Assembly (NCBI RefSeq): GCF_029023725.1
Contig: NZ_CP119075.1
Location: 5,265,501-5,329,500, forward strand
Origin: Synoicihabitans lomoniglobus
Lineage (GTDB): Bacteria; Verrucomicrobiota; Verrucomicrobiia; Opitutales; Opitutaceae
Direction of reading: 5' to 3'
Length of the DNA: 64,000 bases
The position numbers and the translations under genes were made by a program. This document shows, in pieces, positions 62,711 through 64,000 of the stretch (position 1 is its first letter; every line of letters starts with the position of its first letter). The notes under the pieces were generated by a model. That model saw only the letters and a list, made by a program, of their open reading frames with translations, was not told where the DNA came from and made no database searches.

Positions 62711-63751
62711 TTATTTCAAAAGGAAGGCGGGATAGGCGTCGAGGTCGCCGCGGAGATGCCGGGCCAGGAGGCGGGCTTGCAGATGCGGGAGCAGCCCCCA
62801 GGTGGTTTTCTCGTCCAGAAACGGATGGCGCAGTTCGGCGGCTTTGCGTTCCTGCCACGAGACGAGCACAGTTTTGCGCGAGTCTTCTTTAAGCGTGACC
62901 GCCCCGGTTTCCTGAGTGACGAAATCCGCGCTGGTCAATTGGCGTCGGTTGATAAGCGTGAGCGCAAGGCGGTCAGCGATGACGGCGCGAAACTCTTCCA
63001 TGAGGTCGAGGGCGAGCCCGGCCCGACCGGGGCGGTCGCGATGAAGGAAGCCCACGGCGGCATCGAGCCCGGACGCTTCACAGGCTGAGCGCAGGTCGTG
63101 AGCGAGCAGGCTGTAGAGAAAGGAGAGGAGGGCGTTTATGGGATCGAGCGGGGGGCGGCGCGAGCGGGTGGTGAACCGAAAGGTGGGCCCGTCGATCGTG
63201 AGCAAGTGGTTGAACGCTTGGAAATAGGTGTCGGCCCCATCGCCCTCGACGCCGCGCAGAGCGTCAAGATCGGTGGCGGTGAGTGCGGCCTCGATCCGGT
63301 GGGCGAGGTGGGCGGCCGCGGTGGTGAGGGCGGCGTGCCGGTCGGGTTTTTCGGTGCCATGGTCGCGGGCTCCGCGGAGGAGGACTTGGCGGGAGTTGGC
63401 GAGTTTGGCCGCGACGCAATGGCGGGCGATGGCCAGGGAGGAGTCCGGGTCGTCTGCGGCGCGGTATTGGGTGCGGCGGAGGAGCACGTTGCCGGGGGAA
63501 AAGCCTTGGGCAGTGGCTTGGAAACGGCCGTGACCATCGCAGAATGACAAGGTGACGCCTTGGCGGGAGCAGGTTGCCATGAGTTGCGGGGAGCAGCCGA
63601 TGGACCAGCCGAACGTGACGATGCCATCGAGGTTGTGCAGGGGCACGCGCAGCTTGGTTTCCTTGGCATGGCGCACGGCGACGCTCTCGCCGTCCTGCTG
63701 AAGGTAGCTGTCGTCGAGGGTGACGTAGAGCGTGTTCAAATGCTTACGCAT
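62711..63751 (-). CDS. cas1: CRISPR-associated endonuclease Cas1 (type I-C)
   Basis: 346 residues. The N-terminal beta domain (MRKHLNTLYVTLDDSYLQQ, HNLDGIVTFGWSIGCSPQLM) is followed by the all-alpha catalytic domain. The metal ligands are visible: Glu in LRGVEGDGADTYFQAFN, His in GFLHRDRPGRAGLALDLMEEF, and the acidic residues in that same segment. SFLYSLLAHDLRSACEASGLD is also typical. The order cas1-cas2-leader-array on one strand is standard for I-C. Confidence 0.97.
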   Translation of the reverse strand: MRKHLNTLYVTLDDSYLQQDGESVAVRHAKETKLRVPLHNLDGIVTFGWSIGCSPQLMATCSRQGVTLSFCDGHGRFQATAQGFSPGNVLLRRTQYRAADDPDSSLAIARHCVAAKLANSRQVLLRGARDHGTEKPDRHAALTTAAAHLAHRIEAALTATDLDALRGVEGDGADTYFQAFNHLLTIDGPTFRFTTRSRRPPLDPINALLSFLYSLLAHDLRSACEASGLDAAVGFLHRDRPGRAGLALDLMEEFRAVIADRLALTLINRRQLTSADFVTQETGAVTLKEDSRKTVLVSWQERKAAELRHPFLDEKTTWGLLPHLQARLLARHLRGDLDAYPAFLLK

Positions 63752-63908
63752 TTGGATTTGAGATGGGGGATTTCAAATTTGAGAGAGGGGACGGCTGGGG
63801 GAGATTTGGGATTTCATATTTGAGATTTCAGAGGGGGAGGAGGCGGCGGCGGTGTGTGTGATCTTGGATCTGAGATTTCAAATATCAGCGGGGGATTGAG
63901 AGTGGTGA
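63752..63908. repeat. Degenerate short-repeat tract between cas genes
   Basis: The gap between cas1 and the next upstream gene contains three imperfect copies of a motif like GAGATTTCAAAT or GGATTTCATATTTGAG (near 63756-63783, 63808-63831, 63866-63889) and G-rich stretches. No gene is visible. Confidence 0.55.
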
Positions 63909-64000
63909 TTACGTCGGACGATTGTCGGGGTGCTGGGGGTGATCGGGTGGAAGGTGTTGTGCGAGGAGGGTTTGGAAGTCGGCGGCTCCGTCGCGGTGCT
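63909..64000 (-). CDS. C-terminal fragment of a cas gene, probably cas4
   Basis: The minus strand is open from the right edge to a TAA at 63909-63911 and ends DFQTLLAQHLPPDHPQ then HPDNRPT. Only 29 residues are visible. In type I-C loci the gene before cas1 is normally cas4, so that is the most likely identity by position; the fragment itself has no diagnostic motif. Confidence 0.4.
   Translation of the reverse strand, partial: HRDGAADFQTLLAQHLPPDHPQHPDNRPT

Overview
The window looks like a chromosomal segment of a GC-rich Verrucomicrobium, most likely of the Opitutaceae. The evidence is a TonB-dependent receptor with the VVELSPFTVTTS-type start of the plug, a LacI regulator inside a polysaccharide-use cluster, Sip1-type GH36 and Calx-beta/pectate-lyase secreted enzymes, and intergenic CACGAA repeat elements. 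This placement is my inference from gene content; no 16S gene is present.

Left part (1-20 kb): an envelope cluster on the minus strand (alkaline-phosphatase superfamily protein cut by the window edge, GT4 glycosyltransferase, DedA protein, ECF sigma factor), a SYLF protein and a small lipoprotein, then a plus-strand pair of DUF2383-type four-helix proteins and an FAD oxidoreductase. Next comes a tightly coupled light-sensing operon transcribed leftward: heme oxygenase (makes biliverdin), bacteriophytochrome, a REC-PAS-kinase-REC hybrid kinase and a further kinase, each overlapping the next by 1-4 bases. A cardiolipin-synthase-like enzyme, an NtrC-type regulator, a VTT membrane protein, an LpxR-like lipid A deacylase and a tRNA-Leu follow.

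20-26 kb: an AraC regulator diverges from a corrinoid methyl-transfer cluster: a ferritin-like di-iron protein, a B12-binding corrinoid protein, two different UroD/MtbA-type methyltransferases and a small CobW-like P-loop protein. Neither an MttB-type methyltransferase nor a RACE-type reductive activator is present, so substrate and reactivation route are unknown.

26-50 kb: a pectin/galacturonate utilisation region: secreted PL9-like lyase with six Calx-beta repeats, kduI, hexuronate-type MFS transporter, RraA/HMG-aldolase-like protein, KduD-like SDR, GH105 (with an apparent Asp-to-Asn change at the catalytic position), LacI regulator, PL10 pectate lyase, VOC protein, Gfo/Idh oxidoreductase, TonB-dependent receptor, SSS symporter, TPR lipoprotein and GH36 galactosidase. 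A palindrome with core TGCGCAA-N4-TTGCGCA occurs upstream of at least five of these genes and probably defines the local regulon.

50-60 kb: a secreted esterase with one intact and one degenerate hydrolase domain, then an operon of two TPR/periplasmic proteins, ExbB/TolQ, two ExbD/TolR proteins and a VWA protein whose N-terminal membrane helix carries the TonB-type SxxxH motif. This looks like a proton-motive-force-driven machine in which a VWA domain replaces the TonB C-terminal domain.

60-64 kb: a type I-C-like CRISPR locus on the minus strand with 22 repeats (one degenerate) and 21 spacers, a leader, cas2 and cas1. The rest of the cas operon lies beyond the right edge.
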